DNA of 64,000 bases, taken from Siphonodentalium dalli (Eukaryota > Mollusca > Scaphopoda > Gadilida > Siphonodentaliidae). The notes under the pieces were generated by a model. It did no database searches. It was not told where the DNA came from and worked only from the letters and a program-made list of their open reading frames with translations. The stretch is from NCBI GenBank assembly GCA_032622095.1, contig CP136061.1, forward strand, positions 134,999,587-135,063,586, written 5' to 3'. The translations under genes were made by a program, and so were the position numbers. Below are positions 24,063 through 37,097 of the stretch, one piece after another. How positions within the stretch are numbered: position 1 is the stretch's first letter; every line of letters begins with the position of its first letter.

Positions 24063-24598
24063 TACAATAAGTATGGCTGAATTGGTCATTGTCGCATGGT
24101 ATCGTACAAAACGACGCACGTGATCTCTCAAACGTGAAAAAAAGACATCAGGATCTGCAAAGTGTGAAAAATTTAAGTCACCCAGAATCTCAAAGTCGAC
24201 CTCGTTCGTCTGCGACAGTCAAACCCCAATGCGGGTGGACTAGCCATCAAATTCGATTGAAATTTCACTCGAAAATCACAAACAAAATATTATTGACATG
24301 CGACTAATTTAAAATCGATGTTTTATGAGAATTTGATATGCTGGGTGACTTTTTGCACATTTTGGAGATCATTACAGCGCCTTGAACCAACTGGGATTTG
24401 ATATAAGAAACCTGTTTATTATTATTATTATTATTAGTAGTAGTAGTATGGGTGTATTTTTCGCGTTTAGGAGATCCTCGGTATCACAAATTAAAACGAA
24501 GTCGTGATGCGGCAATATAATATAACACCTTAGCAGATCATAACATCGGTGAAAGTTGCACAATTCGAAGCAGGGAAAGTGAAATCTGAATGAATAAC

Positions 24599-25071
24599 TT
24601 AAAGGTACTCAATCCGTAAAGAGGGTCCCCATCTCAACAGATTCCAACAACAACAATCCGATCAGAGGGTCCTATATTACTATTTCTTTGGCTTTGGGGG
24701 TAAAAAATATTTGATTCGAGTCGAGGAACCCATCAAACAAAGCTCAGAGTTATTAGATATTGATTTTTGCTCGAGATGAGTACTAATAACTGCCGTCAAT
24801 TTGGTAACCTGCTCGAGATTTTACGCCAAAACTCTATTCAAACAGACAAGGATGGATAACTCTATAATCAAGTGGTAATAAGAACGAAATTTTGACTGTC
24901 TTCTGGGCTAGAAAGAATTCCCGATAATGAAAAATAATAGATTTCTAAAATCGATATCTAACAAATCTGAGCTTTGATGGGTGACTTCCTCGACTCGAAT
25001 CAAATATTTTTTACCCCCGAAGCCATTGAAATAGTAATTGAGAGGAGTTTTATCGGATTGAGTACCTTTAA
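24599..25071. mobile_element. TTAA family 'AGGTACTCAATCCG', near-complete palindromic copy
   Basis: TTAA flanks AGGTACTCAATCCG and its complement. The arms are long (about 180 bases). ATTACTATTTCTTTGGCTT and GGGGGTAAAAAATATTTGA on the left reappear as complements near 25000-25040. This is the most complete copy in the window and suggests that the family consists of long inverted repeats. Confidence 0.8.
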
Positions 25072-28000
25072 AGGAAAGGGGATGGGTAATATATACCGAA
25101 TAAGCGTACTTCTGAAAAGTTGTTTGAGTGGGACAGAGGAAACTGCGAGGCAGAGTTCAGACCCCTCGCTGTGCTGGTCTGAATACTGCCATCACCTATA
25201 TATGACTTCTTTTTTTTAACTTAAGTCTTTTGTCAGTTACAGATCATTCTGCATTGTTCTGAGAAACTAAACTATCAATATCCATTAAAAACATGGCCAG
25301 CTCGAGTCAGAATTAATTCTAATAGACAAAAGTCTGAAATAAGAAAAATGTTAGACTTTCTTAATTATGTATGCCCTATACGTTATGGCAGTGGTCAGAC
25401 TATCGCGGCGAGGACAGAACTCTGACTATCAGTTTGGGGTCAGTGTGTTTTTTACACAAGAATGGGTTTCCCGCCAAAATATATTCTTGTTTTCATCTCG
25501 TCGCTGTTGTCGTCTCTTCAAAATTACTATTGTGTTTACTTTATCATTTTATTGATACAAGAACACGTGCTTGGTGTTGGCCAATTTTGGAACTGATTGG
25601 CTCCATGTTTAGGATATCCGCCACAAGATGCCCGCAGACCATCGAATATACGTCGATGCGTATACGCATGCATGCATGGTACCATGTTTTGATCTGACGA
25701 TGTATTTACATTTCATTTGATCGATGTCATGTGGCCTGGACAGTGGAGGGGCTGTTTTTGGGAGCAGTCATAGAAACACACACTTGTGAGCACATGTGCA
25801 GCCTCTTCGACAAAGAGGGTCAATGTTATCAGTACAGGCTGCAACGGTACAAGGCTATACACCTTTGGGTTGGAAATCGGCTTTCGAATCTCGGTGGTAT
25901 CTCAAACTATTTACCATAACTCATCACACACAATACAGTCTACACTATGATATGTATCTTAGTCTAGCGCCAAACCGCTATTTTCTATTCTGATTGTGGT
26001 GGAAGTGGTACATAAAGCGATTACCCCCCCCCCCCCCACCTGTCGTGATGTAAAGTATAGTCAGGATAACTATTCGAAACTGCTAAGTTGTTATATGAGG
26101 CACTTCGTAATGGGTAGATTTGACAAAATAATAACAGTTTGTACAACCATGCATCATCACCGAGAAGCTGAGAAGAACACGGAAAAATAGATAAACTTCT
26201 TATTTGTTATTATATATAACTCTTCAATGCGAGACAAACGTGTTCAAACCATTGTTATGTAATTTGGAAAACATTACTGTTACAGTACCAGTTATATTAT
26301 CAACAAACAGCAGAACAAATCTGGTCAAACCGTGAAGGTCTATACACCACAAAAGATCAGAGCAATCCTGAAACCACAGATTTTCAACTAAATCAGTTGA
26401 TTCGCAATTACATTTGGCAATGTTTGTTGATAAAATTACTTCACTGTAACAGTAATATCTACACAACAACGGTTCAACATGTGAAATATTACTAATGGAT
26501 CATTTTATTTTTATTTTCGCGATGCATCTGTGATACGAATTACGGTGATTTCAACAATAGTTTTCATTTTCTTATGCCCGGTAAGTAGGGGGAGGGTCGG
26601 AAATTTTTTCAGGCACGTATGCTGATTTTTTCCTTTCGACCCTTGTTGGGACCCACCCCCGCGTCCAAATTTGTTTCCGTTTTCGGCAGTTTCTTCCCGA
26701 CCATTTTTGTACACCCATCCCCCTTTTAACACTAAAACAGAGATTTGCGGGGGGGGGGGATTCACTGTAAACAGCTGTATATGAATTTCTGTGCATACTA
26801 TTTGTCATGGATGTTAACATTGACATGTAAATAGGAACGAGTCATTTTGGGGTCATTCGGCCAAAAACACATGGCTGCCAGCGGCCATCTTGGATTTCAA
26901 AATTCAACCCATTAGCATGGGCTACAGGCTATACTGTTTGTTTGATCATCATGAAATTTTTCATTTATGTTAATATTCACATTCTAAGGTGTTTTAAACC
27001 AAACTCATTGCAAAAACAGTCAAAAAGACTTGCAGGAAAAAATATTTTGAGTTGCGGAACAAATTGTATCGTCCACCCACCCACCCGGCATACGTGCCCA
27101 GAAATAAAATCCCCCTGACTGTAACAGTAATCTTTACACAACAACGATTCAACATGTGAAATATCATAAGTGGAGTCACGTCTATATATCTATTGTTCCG
27201 TGTTCTTCTAAGTGATAATGGTCTTATAAACATTACTGATTTTTCACGTTGACCCATTGCGAGTGTCTTGTCAATCAAGTTCGATAACTGGAAGTTATCA
27301 GATCAAGCCATTAAGTTGATAAATCAAGATAGTACCGATACGCAGCTAAATTGTGCGTGGCGTTCCAAAGTCCTCACACCCCCGGTCAAGTGGTCCTGCT
27401 ATAATGTGCTGATGTTGGTGGGTCCTGTTGTATTGCTATGATGATGTTGGGACAAAATGATGCTGTTAATTAATTAAGTAAAATTCCGTTATTTTTTTTA
27501 TAAAGTTGCCATTGTTTCCAGAAAAAAAGCCATTATGTGGCGTGCATGTATCAAACATTCACAAACATATATATTGCGAAATATTTTAATACTTATTATC
27601 AATATTGTATTAGTTGTTATTAATCAACTATAATGAAGATGGTTATTCACTTCGTTTTTGCAAAGAAAACCCCAGCGCAGCCGTTATTATTTGTTTTTCA
27701 AAAAAATATATATGTTCTGGAATGTTTCATACAGACCGGGGGGGGGGGGGGGGGGGGGTAGTAACAAAAATTGAAGGAAGGTATGCCGTTTTGCAGTTAT
27801 AACACCCACTAATCTACCCCTAGTCACAACACCAAATTTGGTTGAAATCGGTCCACTGCCCAGGGGTCTGGTGGATCCGGACATACAGACAGATCATACT
27901 CTTTTATATTATATAGATGACAAAATTTTAAGCAGTCACTTTACAAGACGTGGATAGTTTAGGTCTTGTGAGAGTAGCAGATCATCTGAATTGATAGACA

Positions 28001-29585
28001 TGCAAATAATTCACTGATTGGCTTGATGCACTGATGATAGTTATTTTATAGCAATTGATAGCCACATTAATGTTTGAGACAGTTGCTCTCTCTCTTTTCC
28101 ATGCTCACACTGATCTAGGCTTAAATGTCTTAGTTACATCGGGACAAGTCTATTTATTTCAGTTTTATATTTCTTGAAGCTTCTTTCCGAAGGGTGTCGG
28201 GAAGGAAGTTTTTCCACCTCACCGTCCCATATGCAACATGCCATAGGTTAATGCCATCTCCGCTAAGCCACATGTGAGGTTCCAGCAACATAAATATGGT
28301 GTTTTGCAGTTATACTGTTCTAAACTGTTACAAATGTAAAACATGGGAACAAAAGGTCTGCAGTAAAACAAATTTGCATGAGGTTGTAAAAAATGAGTTT
28401 TTTGCCACGTCGCCCCTGTACAGAAACTGGCTTTTTCTCAACGGTAGTTTTTCTTAACAGCATCAGTTTGCCCTACCAACATCATGCAATTCAGCAGGAC
28501 CCATCAGTTTCTTGCAATCCTGGATCTGAATTATCAACAAATTAATCAATACGGTGCTTTCCATGCGACATAAGCGGGGTAACTCTATCGCACGTTTACT
28601 TTCAAACCGACGAAACCACGACGTTTGTCTTCGTGTTCTGGAAGAGCGCAGCACCCCGCCCTTTACATATTTGACCGTGTGATAAATTTCTTCCTTATAT
28701 TTTATGCCATCTGTCATGTCAATTAACTTATCATTTGAGTATATAACACCAACAAAAAAAAGTCACTTCTTACATTCCAACTCAATTCCGTTTGAGGGGG
28801 CTATAGCTGCTATACTCGATACATTGCTCGCTTCCGATAACAGATACGGAGAGTGGCCGCGAAGCTATATATACGACTCAATTCCGGTGAAAACAAATTT
28901 CATTAGCCATTTTTTTTTCGAGTAAGCAACGGACCTGAAATATGTAAAATCGAATTTGGAATGTTGGAACTTTATGGCGGAATCGAACTTGTGAGTTTCA
29001 GTTATGAGTACTCAGTCCAGGAGTTATTGGTCGACCTGTGCACACCAGGATCCAACTTCACCCCACTAATTTTATCCTTTATATGTCTCCTCTAATTTTG
29101 TTTCGGTTGTTAACAAGAACAAAAAAGTGAGAGACTCCAGACAAGATGACTTCCACCATGGCGGCTATTTTGCTTGGCATGCACCAGGTCTCATTGTTCG
29201 CCAATATAGTAAATTCTACAACGCTTATTAATTTGATATGACAGTTTTGTCCAGAACTACTTGTTATCGTACTAGGTGAACATCGCTTCAATTTGGCCTG
29301 AAACCGAGTAATATTACTTTATGACATCACAAATCCCAGTAATATGGTTTTACGACATCACAAATGAGAGTAATATGGTTTTACGACATGCCGTGACTCT
29401 ATCTCACTGCTAAATACATTCGGCATACACTCGTAGAAATAGGACATTTCAACTTAGAATTAGGCGACAAATTCGGACGAAGTGAGTTCCTATTGTGCTA
29501 AATAATGTGTAGACACAGAGTTCGTGACGTCACTAATTTGAAAGAGTTTGTCGATATTATATAAATTGTTACTAATTTAATAAAT
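25072..29585. other. No supported gene; fragments of dispersed repeats
   Basis: A 50-base block with 'AACATGTGAAATAT' and 'ACACAACAACG' occurs twice, near 26450 and 27123. C- and G-runs lie at 26026-26038, 26750-26759 and 27739-27758. An inverted fragment of the AAGATGGC family lies near 26878 (GCGGCCATCTTGGATTTC). At 27829 a motif ACCAAATTTGGTTGAAATCG leads to ACATACAGACAGA. None of the frames has a domain. Confidence 0.45.
27739..27758. repeat. Poly(G) tract
   Basis: An uninterrupted run of about 20 G. Length is prone to sequencing error. Confidence 0.9.
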
Positions 29586-29749
29586 TAATTAATAGGATAT
29601 TACTTGATTGGTTTGATATTATTGGCCTGATATCAGCCCTCGGTAACCTCATATCAGCCTTCGACCTTTGGTATCAGGCTGATATGAGGTTACATGGCGC
29701 TGATATCGGGCCTATATTATCAAACAAACCAAGTATTATCCTCTAATTA
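29586..29749. repeat. Palindromic element
   Basis: The left arm (TTGATATTATTGGCCTGATA, CGGTAACCTCATATCAGCC) is complementary to the right arm (GGCTGATATGAGGTTAC, GATATCGGGCCTATATTATC). Outer pieces TTAATAGGATATTACTTG and AAGTATTATCCTCTAATTA also pair. Arms are about 70 bases. No relative elsewhere in the window. Confidence 0.8.
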
Positions 29750-30719
29750 CAAATTAGCCAAAATTCCGACACCAAAATCCAATATGGCGAACAAGATGGC
29801 TGCCGCAATGTGAAAATTTGCATTTTTTTCGGCAGTTCATGCACCACCTATCGTTCGTATCTGTAGTAACATGGACATCTTGGCGCGATTTTATTCATTT
29901 ATCTTATTCGTGGTAGGCAATAACGCAATATCTGTTTCGAACCAGTGGATGTTATTGTTATTAACTCCACCCAGCATATATATGTGATGGAGATACCCGG
30001 TCTATGATTCCCCTTGTGTCTGCGTTGAGGAATATTTACCCAAATCCAAAATAGTGGCCAAAATCGCGACCAGAAATTGAAAAATCGCTGATGTTCACAT
30101 CAGTGATGGTTATTGTCATTACAGCTCCACTCATTCTTGCTGTTGTTAGTTTAGAACACTGAGGCGAAGGAATTTCCTTATATTACATCCAGCAAAAAGT
30201 CCCCAAATCCAAAATATAAAAAAAATCACCGAAAATCCCTCATATTCACATCACTGGGCGTTATTGTTGTGACAACTCCACCCATGCTTAAATTTGAGTT
30301 AGGAATACTGAGGCGAAGTAATTACCTTATATCTCATGCAATAAATGATTTCCTAGATCCTTGGAAGATGACGGCGTCACAATGACCATAACCGTAAGCT
30401 GAAAAGTCATAGTATGATTTGCAATATTCAGAACAATTACCTGAGAACCGATTCCGATTTGCCACATCCAGAACTAGCTTCACCAGCTTCCATCTCTTCG
30501 TCTGCTTAATCTAGCTCGATCACACCAACACATATGCTACGCTTCCTGGGAGAAGGGTTCCTTTAACCAGAACGTTTCGAACAATCCATTTTCAGTTGAC
30601 TAGGTCACAATTTTAAATATCTGCTATAAGGGATTTGTGCGTCATCTTGGACTAGACATTCGTACGGTCAATGAGTATATCAGATCAGACGAACAATACA
30701 AACTCTAGCCCGTACTAAT

Positions 30720-31407
30720 GGATTGAATTTTGAAATCCAAGATGGCCGCGTTTTTATTTTTGCCGAATGACACCAAAATAACTCGTTCGATCCCATGCCA
30801 ATGTCAACGTTGTTTAATGCTGAAAACAAGATGGCCGCCGACAGCAGCCATGTTGTTTTTAGGCCGATTCAACCCAAAACGTATCGTTGATGATCAGACG
30901 AACGGTACAGTACGTCCTGTAGCTATTGCTAATGGATTGGATTTTTAAATCCAAGATGGCTGCTGGCAGACATATTTTTTGCCGAATGGCACCAAAATGA
31001 CTCGTTCCCATCTGCATGTCAAAGTCAACACCCATAACAAATTTCATAATTATCAGAACAACATTACGACCTGTAGCCCGTGCTAATGGATTTACATTAA
31101 TACTGAAATCCAAAATGGCCTACGACACCCTGAAACATATCGTTCCCATTTGCATGTCAATGTAAACGTACATAGCAAATTTTATGATGTTTAGACGAAC
31201 GGTATAGCCTGTAGCTAGTTCTAATGGATTGAATTTTGAGCGCGTGCGCACACACACGGCTAGACCCACGGACGGACGGACGGACGCACACACACACACC
31301 TTCCTTCACCCTCCCTCACGCACACTCACACACACACGCGCGCTGATGACGGACACCAACCCATGGCAATAGCTCAAACATTACGTGATCAAGTTGAGCT
31401 AAATGCA
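30720..31407 (+). repeat. AAGATGGC-motif repeat element, first block
   Basis: Degenerate units of about 115 bases, each with 'GAAATCCAAGATGGC', often followed by a GC palindrome and 'GCCATGTTTTT', then 'CCGAATGACACCAAAATAAC' and 'TCAACG'. The block ends with (GGAC)n, a CA-rich tract (31254-31340), then CCAACCCATGGCAATAGCTC and GTTGAGCTAAA. No protein product is inferred. Confidence 0.75.
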
Positions 31408-34245
31408 AGTGTCAATGCCACTGTTGCTCAACTTGGGAAGGATTTAGTTTTTTTGCTGAGCAATGAATAGAATGATAAAGAATGGAAGTAAACTAGAGGT
31501 CACCCCGAAGATCCATATGAAGTTTGGTGATGATCGGATGAGGGATGTGGTCAGTAGGATGTGCCAAGGGATTTAGTCGTACAAAGAGTAAATTCCAAGA
31601 TGGCTGCCGGCGCCATGTTTTTCATTGAAAATTGTTCAGATTTGATAGCTTCCATCTAGAGGTGATTCTAAACATTGCCTGTAAATTTTCAAATCATTTC
31701 TCCAATAAATGCGGGGTGTGCCGATGGATTCAAATTTTAAATCCAAGATGGCTGCAGGCGGCCATTTTTTTTTCTTTTTCGGTAAAAATAGGACGCTCCC
31801 ATCTAGAGGTCAACCCGAAGATCCATATCAAGTTTGGTGACGATCGGATGAGAGATGTGCCGAATGATTTAGACATACAAAGAGTAAATTCCAAGATGTC
31901 CGCTGGCGGCCATGTTTTTCAATAAATTTCGGTCAAAATAGGAGGCTCCCATCTAGAGGTCACTTCGAAGATCCATATGAAGTTTGATGATGATCGGATG
32001 AGGGATGTGGTCTGTAGGGTGTGTCAAAGTATTTAATCGTGCAAAGAGTAAAATCTAAGATGGCTGCCGGCGGCCATGTTTTTCATCGAAAATCGTTCAA
32101 ATTCAATGACACTCTAGCTCAACTTGGGAAGGAGTTAATGTTTTGCTGAGCAGTGAATAGAATGATAAAGAAGAAGGAAAGTAAACTAGAGGTCACCACA
32201 AAGATCCATATGAAGTTTGATGATGATCGGATGAGGGATGTTGTATGTCGGGTGTGCCTAACGATTTAGTCATACAAAGAGTAAATTCCAAGATGGCCAC
32301 TGGCGGCCATGACTTTCAATGAATTTCGGTCAAAATAGGAGGCTGCTATCTAGAGATCACCCCGAAGATCCACATGATGTTTGGTGATGATCATACAAAG
32401 AGTAAATTCCAAGATGGCCATTGGCGGCCATGTTTTTCAACGAATTTCAGTCAAAATAAGAGGCTACTATCTAGAGGTCACCCCGAAGATCCATATGAAG
32501 TTTGGTGATGATCAGATGAGGTAAGTGATCTGTATGGTGTGCCAAAGGATTTAGTCATGGATGCAAAGAGTAAAATCCAAGATGCTGCCGGCAGCAAAGT
32601 TTTAAAGTGAAAATTGTTCAAATTTTATTGCTCCAATCTGAAGGTGATTCTAAACATCCCTGTAAATTTTCAAATCAATTCTCCAATAAATGTGGTCTGT
32701 GACAAAGCATTTAGTCATCCAAAGAGTAAAATACAAGATGCCTGCCGACGGCCATATACGATAGCTCCCATCTAAAGGTGGTTCTTATCATGCCTATAAA
32801 TTTTCACAACATTTCTCTGATATATGCGGGCTGCAGGATGTGACAATGGATTCAAATTTGAAATCCAAGATGGCTCTGGCGACCATGTTTTTTTTAACGA
32901 ATTTCGGAAATAATCAATGGCTCCAATCTAGAGGTCACCCCGACGATTGGATGAGAGGTGTGGTCTGTTGGGTGTGCCGAAGGATTTAGTCATGCAAAGA
33001 GTAGAATACAAGATGGTCACTGGCGGCCATGTTTTCGAATGCAAATTCGGAAATATTTTATGACTACTATCTAGTGGTCACCCTGAAGATTCATATGGAG
33101 GGACCAGATGAGGGAAGTGGCATGTAGGGTGTGCCAAAGGATTTAGTCATGCAAAGAGTAAAAATCAAAATGGCCACCAAAATTTGATGGCTTCCATCTA
33201 GAGGTTATCCTAAACATGCCTGTGAATTTTCAAAACATTTCTCCAGTAAATGCGAGCAAAAGGGTGAGCGATGGATTCAAATTTGAAATCCAAAATGGCT
33301 GGCGGCCATGTTTTTTATCGAATTTCGGAAAAAATCAGTGGCTCCCATCAAGAGGTCACCCCGAAGATCCATATGCAGTTTCGTGATAATCGGGTGAGGG
33401 ATGCGGCCTGTAGGGTGAGTCAAAGGAAATTGTTGACGGACGCACTGACATGCGGACGCACTAACATTTGGGGAGATATGTGGCCATTGAGTAATGTGGC
33501 TAAAATAATTATGTGTCTACAAAATTAGGTGGCTATCAAGAAGTTTTACCTCCCTGGAGGATCATCCTCGCCTTTTTGAATTTATTACCTCATTACTCAA
33601 TCACATTAAATATGGCCACGAGCATTTCTCTCACCAGTGTCACACCCGTTGACATCAATTTCCCCACACCCAACGTGTCCCTCACTATAGTAATCCATGT
33701 TGACAACTTACAAAGGGGAACTAAATGCACACGCACAAATCTGGAACACTAAACCTCAGCTCGCAAACAAAGAGAGAGATAGCGCGGATCCTCATTCTCC
33801 GCGCACCCTACCACCAGTAGGCACTAACAAGAAGGACTTTAATTAGTCGCCTCCAATTTATATCAAGAAGTTGATAAAATTTTATGTGGCTATCAAGTAG
33901 TTTATAGTGATCAAACAAGAAATTATAGCAGAAGTAGCTGATTGAAACTCAAAAACTTGTATACAGCAACTAGGACAGTGGAATAGGTCCGTGGTCCGTG
34001 GTTGGGTGAATAGCCATATAACTGTCTGAACACCTCCTATTGACAGATCATGGATGTCTAAATCTATGGACTTTTTATTTCCACAAAATTAAATATGCTG
34101 ATTGGGCCAAATAGATCATTTTTGGCCATAGTTTGATCAAGTTGGTCATAAAAATGTTCGATGTAAGCAAGGACGGACGCACTCACGGACGGACGCCAAC
34201 CCATGGCAATAGCTCAAACTATACAAAGTAAAGTTGAGCTAAAAA
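31408..34245 (+). repeat. AAGATGGC-motif repeat element, long array
   Basis: Begins AAGTGTCAATGCCACTGTTG and CTCAACTTGG, and ends CCAACCCATGGCAATAGCTC then AGTTGAGCTAAAAA. The two ends are partly complementary (AGCTCAACTT and AAGTTGAGCT). Between them lie a dozen or more units of roughly 110-160 bases. The unit holds 'GAAGATCCATATGAAGTTTG', 'GATGATCGGATGAGGGATGT', 'GTGCCAAAGGATTTAGTCAT' and 'CCAAGATGGCYGCCGGCGGC' plus 'CATGTTTTTC'. The segment 33510-33960 is unrelated and may be an insertion. It looks like a minisatellite-bearing non-autonomous element. Confidence 0.8.
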
Positions 34246-34867
34246 TGGTAAATGGGCTGTGGTACATGTATCTCTATGCCCCAGCAGCTTGCTGATCACC
34301 TCGAATTGTGTAATACCGGAAACGAAATACCTATCAGGAAATACCTGTCGCAATTTCTCCCTCCTCCGGTGGCAGTGGTACCTACCTCCACCACAGCCAG
34401 GTCTAGATGACAATCTTGAAATGGTTGGTTGAGTCTACGGTATTTTAAGAGGCAGCCAAGGTGTTCAAAAACTGCATGCCTGCTTTCATAGGAATGCATG
34501 GGGCAGTGACCATCTTAGAATGCCAACTGACTAGTTCTTCATAATAAGCTCATAGCAATGGTCAGGAAAAAACACAACTTTCTGATTTTCAAATTTCTGT
34601 TTTATTATAAGTCGTACACAAAATAGAGATACAAATAACTCACTTGTACGCACATTACATCACATGAATCCATTCAATTTCACACATATAATGAGAGAAG
34701 AGATACATATTAGGTGGGATCAAAATGTCAAAAAGTTAACAAAAATGAATGGCAGTTTTAAAGCTTATGATAAAATAATATATATATGTATTAAGTCTGC
34801 AATGATGAATATCAAAACATCACTATGGTGATTTTTAAATGAAGTTGCGAAAGTCATACAACGAAAG
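34246..34867. other. No supported gene
   Basis: A minus-strand frame at 34296-34499 is followed by a GTAGGTACC that could be a splice donor. There is no recognisable domain, so I do not call an exon. Confidence 0.35.
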
Positions 34868-35512
34868 TTCAATGACACTGCAGCTCAACTTGGGGAGGCA
34901 TTAATCAATATAATGATAAAGAATAAGGGAACGTATTGTGTAATGATGATATTGTTTTAATTTCAAACATTTCTCCAATAAATGTGGGCTGCAGGGTACG
35001 CCGATGGATTCAAATGTGAATCCAAGATTAGATGGCTGCTGGTGGTCATATTTTTAATGAATTTCTGACAAAATTGATGGCTCCCATCTAGAGGTCACCC
35101 TGAAGAACCATATCAAGTTTGGTGACAATCGGATAAGTGATGTGGCATGTAGGGTCACCAGGGTGCGCCAAAGAATTTAGTAATGGAAAGAGTAAAATCC
35201 AAGATGGCTACCGGCAGCCATGAGTTGCATCCCAAGTTGTTCAACTTTGATAGCTCCTATCTAGAGGTGAGCCTAAACATGCCTGTAATATTTCATTTCA
35301 ATTCTCCAATAAATGTGGGCTGAAGGGTATGCTGACTAATTCAAATCTGAAATACAAGATGGCTGCTGGCGGCCATGTTTTTTAACAATTTTCGGAAAAA
35401 ATCATTGGCTCCCATCCATGTCACCTCAAAGGATATTGTTGACGGATGCACGCACGACAGATGCCAACCCATGCAATTGATCAAACTTGACTTATTGAGC
35501 TAAAAACGTGTT
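34868..35512 (+). repeat. AAGATGGC-motif repeat element, copy
   Basis: Starts AGTTCAATGACACTGCAGCT and ends near GACGGATGCACGCACGACAG, CCAACCCATG and TTGAGCTAAAAAC. Contains about three motif units. Confidence 0.72.
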
Positions 35513-35702
35513 TTTGTAAATTATAATTTATCATAACTTTGATATCGCTTAAAAACGGTGGGGAATCACGTGGTTTCGAGTTGATGAGTATCACGCATTC
35601 AAAATAGCTGAAGCAATATCAAATGCCACCAGAAACAAGGAAAAAGATAATATCTAGGATAATGATATATTGGTAGCTAGGAGCATATGCTATACTATTT
35701 TA

Positions 35703-35896
35703 CAAACAAGCTGATACCCCATTTGTGTCCAAACTCACAGTTGTTTGCTCTAACATTCTAACAAAAGTTGCCAGTCGAAGGATTCTCCTAGATGTATGGA
35801 CTGGTGGGTTCCATGAACCTCCGACTGGCAACTTTGGTCAGAATGTTATATAAAACTACTGAGTATTTCTGAACAAATAAGGTATCAACTTGTTTG
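35703..35896. repeat. Palindromic element
   Basis: The inner arms TAACATTCTAACAAAAGTTG CC... and the complementary ...GGCAACTTTGGTCAGAATGT pair well. The outer arms (CAAACAAGCTGATACC and GGTATCAACTTGTTTG) extend the palindrome to about 194 bases. Confidence 0.8.
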
Positions 35897-36780
35897 AAAA
35901 ATAAACTGGCATATTCTCGTAACAATCAAAATCTTATATTTTGTGTCAGTTACTCATATTTTATGTTTTTGTGCGTTTGCACTCGCCTCGGCCATTTTGA
36001 ATGCGTGGTCTTACCAACGTCGAAACCATGTGATTCCCCAGTATTCAGGGCCATACCAATTTTTTGGAAACTTATTTTACTTCTTATTAAGTTTCCAGTG
36101 CATAAAATAACATGTTTGGAAAAAGAAATGTCACATGAAAGACATTAATCTTTATAGTCAGAGTTGTAAAGGGACAGCAGTAATTATTTTGTTAATTTTT
36201 CGTACCCAATACCAATATCATTGCCAGAAGTTCCTTTATATTCTGTTTACTTTGTAGGTGCGCAGTAATTAATGAAATGACTGCTTTTTTAATGAACTAC
36301 AGACGGTGGCAATAAGGCTCTCCCGATTGATCTGAAACAGGTTCAACAATGTCATTAGAATGTATTTCATGTGATATAACTGTGCAATATCTTATGTTTT
36401 AGTGAGTTTGGCACTTTCTTTAACGCCCCTTAATGCATTTGCTACATCACCTAAAAACAAATTTGCTTCAACTTCTCATGGTATAAAAATTTCACTCATT
36501 ACTCTTTTATGCAAAGTGTTACAAATGGTGTCTCATTTGGTTTTAATATCAAAATAAAAAATATAGACTTGAGTACATGTACAACCATTGCAGCTGCAAA
36601 TAAATTAATGAGGAATATATGCAAATAACATGCAGATATCTCATGATATTTAATGTCTGTGTAAACTTTTATTATTTAGTTTTATACCACGATCGCCTAT
36701 CTTACTATATAAATAAAGCCATATATCTGTTTAAATTTTACATTTAATCAACACCTGTTGATTAAACGTGCCTACTGTTG
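35897..36780. other. No recognisable gene
   Basis: AT-rich sequence without domains or repeat relatives in the window. Confidence 0.45.
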
Positions 36781-36784
36781 ATTA

Positions 36785-36953
36785 AACTTCGCAGAGTGGA
36801 TTAAACTTTCTCCATACAATTTGAACGGAAAAGTGTTTATCCATCGCATTGTAAAGATCGTGGCATAAACTTCGCAGAGTGGATTAAACTTTCTCCATAC
36901 AATTTGAATGGAAAAGTGTTTATCCATCGCATTGTAAAGATCGTGGCATAAAC
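36785..36953. repeat. 83-base tandem duplication
   Basis: Two copies of 'TTCGCAGAGTGGATTAAACT' through 'AAGATCGTGGCATAAAC', nearly identical (one substitution seen), at 36788 and 36871. Confidence 0.88.
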
Positions 36954-36956
36954 AAA

Positions 36957-37097
36957 ATATACGCATAGTGTTTCTGAATAACAAATTTAATCCACTCGTG
37001 GGATTGGCGATTTACACCACTCGCTGAAGCTTGTGGTGTAAATCGCCAATCTCACTAGTGGATTAAATTTGTTATTCAGATACACTATACGTATATT
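36957..37097. repeat. Palindromic element next to the tandem duplication
   Basis: Arms of about 65 bases: AATATACGCATAGTGTTTCT..AACAAATTTAATCCACT against its complement ending CACTATACGTATATT. The loop is around TCGCTGAAGC. Confidence 0.85.

Noticed and set aside
34296-34499. Possible minus-strand exon ending before GTAGGTACC
   Set aside because: The peptide is not recognised, there is no convincing acceptor, and nothing nearby continues the frame.
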